Origin: Bifidobacteriaceae bacterium | Lineage (GTDB): Bacteria; Actinomycetota; Actinomycetes; Actinomycetales; WQXJ01 | Length of the DNA stretch: 8,369 nt | Reading direction: 5' to 3' | NCBI GenBank assembly: GCA_031272565.1 | Contig: JAISTN010000135.1 | Coordinates: forward strand, 1-8,369 | Shown: positions 7,502 to 8,369 of the stretch, piece after piece | How positions within the stretch are numbered: the first letter of the stretch is position 1 | How the letters are laid out: each line of letters starts with the position of its first letter | The notes under the pieces: generated by a model | Told to the model about the DNA's origin: nothing | The model's database searches: none | What the model saw: only the letters and a program-made list of their open reading frames with translations | Program-made: the position numbers and the translations under genes

Positions 7502-8369
7502 GCCAGGCTCCTTGTCCGCAGCACCATCAGGCCTTGCGGGCGGATCACCAGCACCAACACCACCGCCAGCAGCACCACCACCTTGGCTACGGAGGCGCTG
7601 GTGGGGTATTCGACAAAGGCCTGCATCAGACCCAGGCCAAAGGCCGCTATGACGGCGCCGGCCAGGCGGGCCACGCCGCCGGCCACCACCACCAGGAAGG
7701 CATCCACGATGTACTTGGTGCCCAAGTTGAAGTCGATCGACCCGAACAGGGTCAGGGCCACCCCGGCCACCCCGGCCAGGCCGGAACCGAGGAAGAACGT
7801 GACATGATCGGCCCGGCGCGTGGAAACCCCGCTGGCCTCGGCCAGGTCACGGTTCTGCACCGTGGCCCGCACCTGGCGGCCCAGTGGTGTCAGCTTCATC
7901 ACCAGATGCACCACCAGCAGGCAGAACATGGCCAGGCTGAACATGAAGATGCGGGTCCAGGGGATGGCGTAGGCGCCCAAGTGGAGCGGCCCGGACAGCC
8001 AACTGGGCGCCTTGACGTCCTTGGGCTGGCTGCCAAACACGTCCCGCGCCACCTGTTGCAGAATCAAGGCGACACCAAAGGTCACCAGCAGCGTGTCAAG
8101 TGGCCGGCCCCGCATCCGGGCCAGCAAGGTCGCCTCCAGCAAGAGGCCCAGCAGGCCGGCCACCACAAAGCCGATCAACAGCGACAACAGGAACGAAGCG
8201 CCGGCGCCCTGCACCAGGTAGGTCTGCACCATGTAAGCGGTGTAGGCGCCTATCATCATGAACTCGCCGTGGGCATTGTTGATCACACCCATCTGGCCAA
8301 AGGTGAGCGACAGCCCCAATGCCGCCAACAGCAGGATGGAACCCAGCGAGATGCCGTTGATTGCCTGCG
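7498..8369 (-). CDS. urtB: Urea ABC transporter permease UrtB, N-terminus cut off by window edge
   Basis: UrtB is the LivH-like permease of the urea importer. The frame is open to the right-hand edge and 289 residues are visible, starting within QAINGISLGSILLLAALGLSLTFG. That is close to the usual beginning of UrtB, so only a few to some tens of residues are probably missing. The TTG at 8328 is an internal leucine, not a start. GQMGVINNAHGEFMMIGAYTAYMVQTYL is the family hallmark near the N-terminus. A GRPLDTLLVTFGVALILQQ segment and the loop LGRQVRATVQNRDLAEASGVSTRRAD, likely facing the ATPase, follow. Several hydrophobic spans make it an integral membrane protein. The stop overlaps the start of urtC. 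A substrate-binding urtA gene would be expected just beyond the window. Confidence 0.93.
   Translation of the reverse strand, partial: QAINGISLGSILLLAALGLSLTFGQMGVINNAHGEFMMIGAYTAYMVQTYLVQGAGASFLLSLLIGFVVAGLLGLLLEATLLARMRGRPLDTLLVTFGVALILQQVARDVFGSQPKDVKAPSWLSGPLHLGAYAIPWTRIFMFSLAMFCLLVVHLVMKLTPLGRQVRATVQNRDLAEASGVSTRRADHVTFFLGSGLAGVAGVALTLFGSIDFNLGTKYIVDAFLVVVAGGVARLAGAVIAAFGLGLMQAFVEYPTSASVAKVVVLLAVVLVLVIRPQGLMVLRTRSLA

Overview
This window is one continuous block of ten genes, all on the minus strand. Together they encode urea import and urea hydrolysis. Read in the direction of transcription (right to left) the order is urtB (5' end cut by the window) - urtC - urtD - urtE - ureA - ureB - ureC - ureF - ureG - ureD (3' end cut by the window). 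Two translation overlaps are 4 bases (urtB/urtC, urtC/urtD), two are 8 bases (ureB/ureC, ureF/ureG), and most other gaps are 3 to 47 bases. The whole block therefore looks like a single polycistronic unit. Its promoter, and the substrate-binding gene urtA if present, would lie beyond base 8369.

Region 4758-8369 holds the membrane and ATPase parts of a UrtABCDE-type ABC urea importer: two permeases (UrtB, UrtC) and two ATPases (UrtD, UrtE). Region 2360-4710 holds the three urease structural subunits, gamma (UreA), beta (UreB) and alpha (UreC). They are separate polypeptides, and UreC keeps every active-site residue. Region 1-2356 holds the accessory genes that build the dinickel centre: ureF, ureG and ureD. 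No ureE lies between ureC and ureF, where it often sits, and none is seen elsewhere in the window.

The DNA is very GC-rich, uses GTG and TTG starts, and carries the ureABCFGD order without ureE that is familiar from actinobacteria such as Mycobacterium and Streptomyces. UreA and UreD also read like actinobacterial proteins. I infer an actinobacterium but cannot name the order or genus. The logic of the cluster is scavenging: urea is imported by ABC transport and split at once into ammonia and carbamate for nitrogen supply.

The most distinctive feature is in UreG. It carries a C-terminal tail of about 44 residues with nine histidines, in a cluster that lacks the nickel chaperone UreE. Lesser oddities are low-complexity insertions in UreF, an Ala/Pro/Lys-rich tail on UrtD, and a ureD reading frame that is open all the way back to the ureG stop codon. 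I see no mobile element, CRISPR array, RNA gene or convincing terminator, and no gene-free stretch longer than 117 bases. Apart from the UreG tail this is an ordinary, intact nitrogen-metabolism locus, and I found no undescribed system in it.
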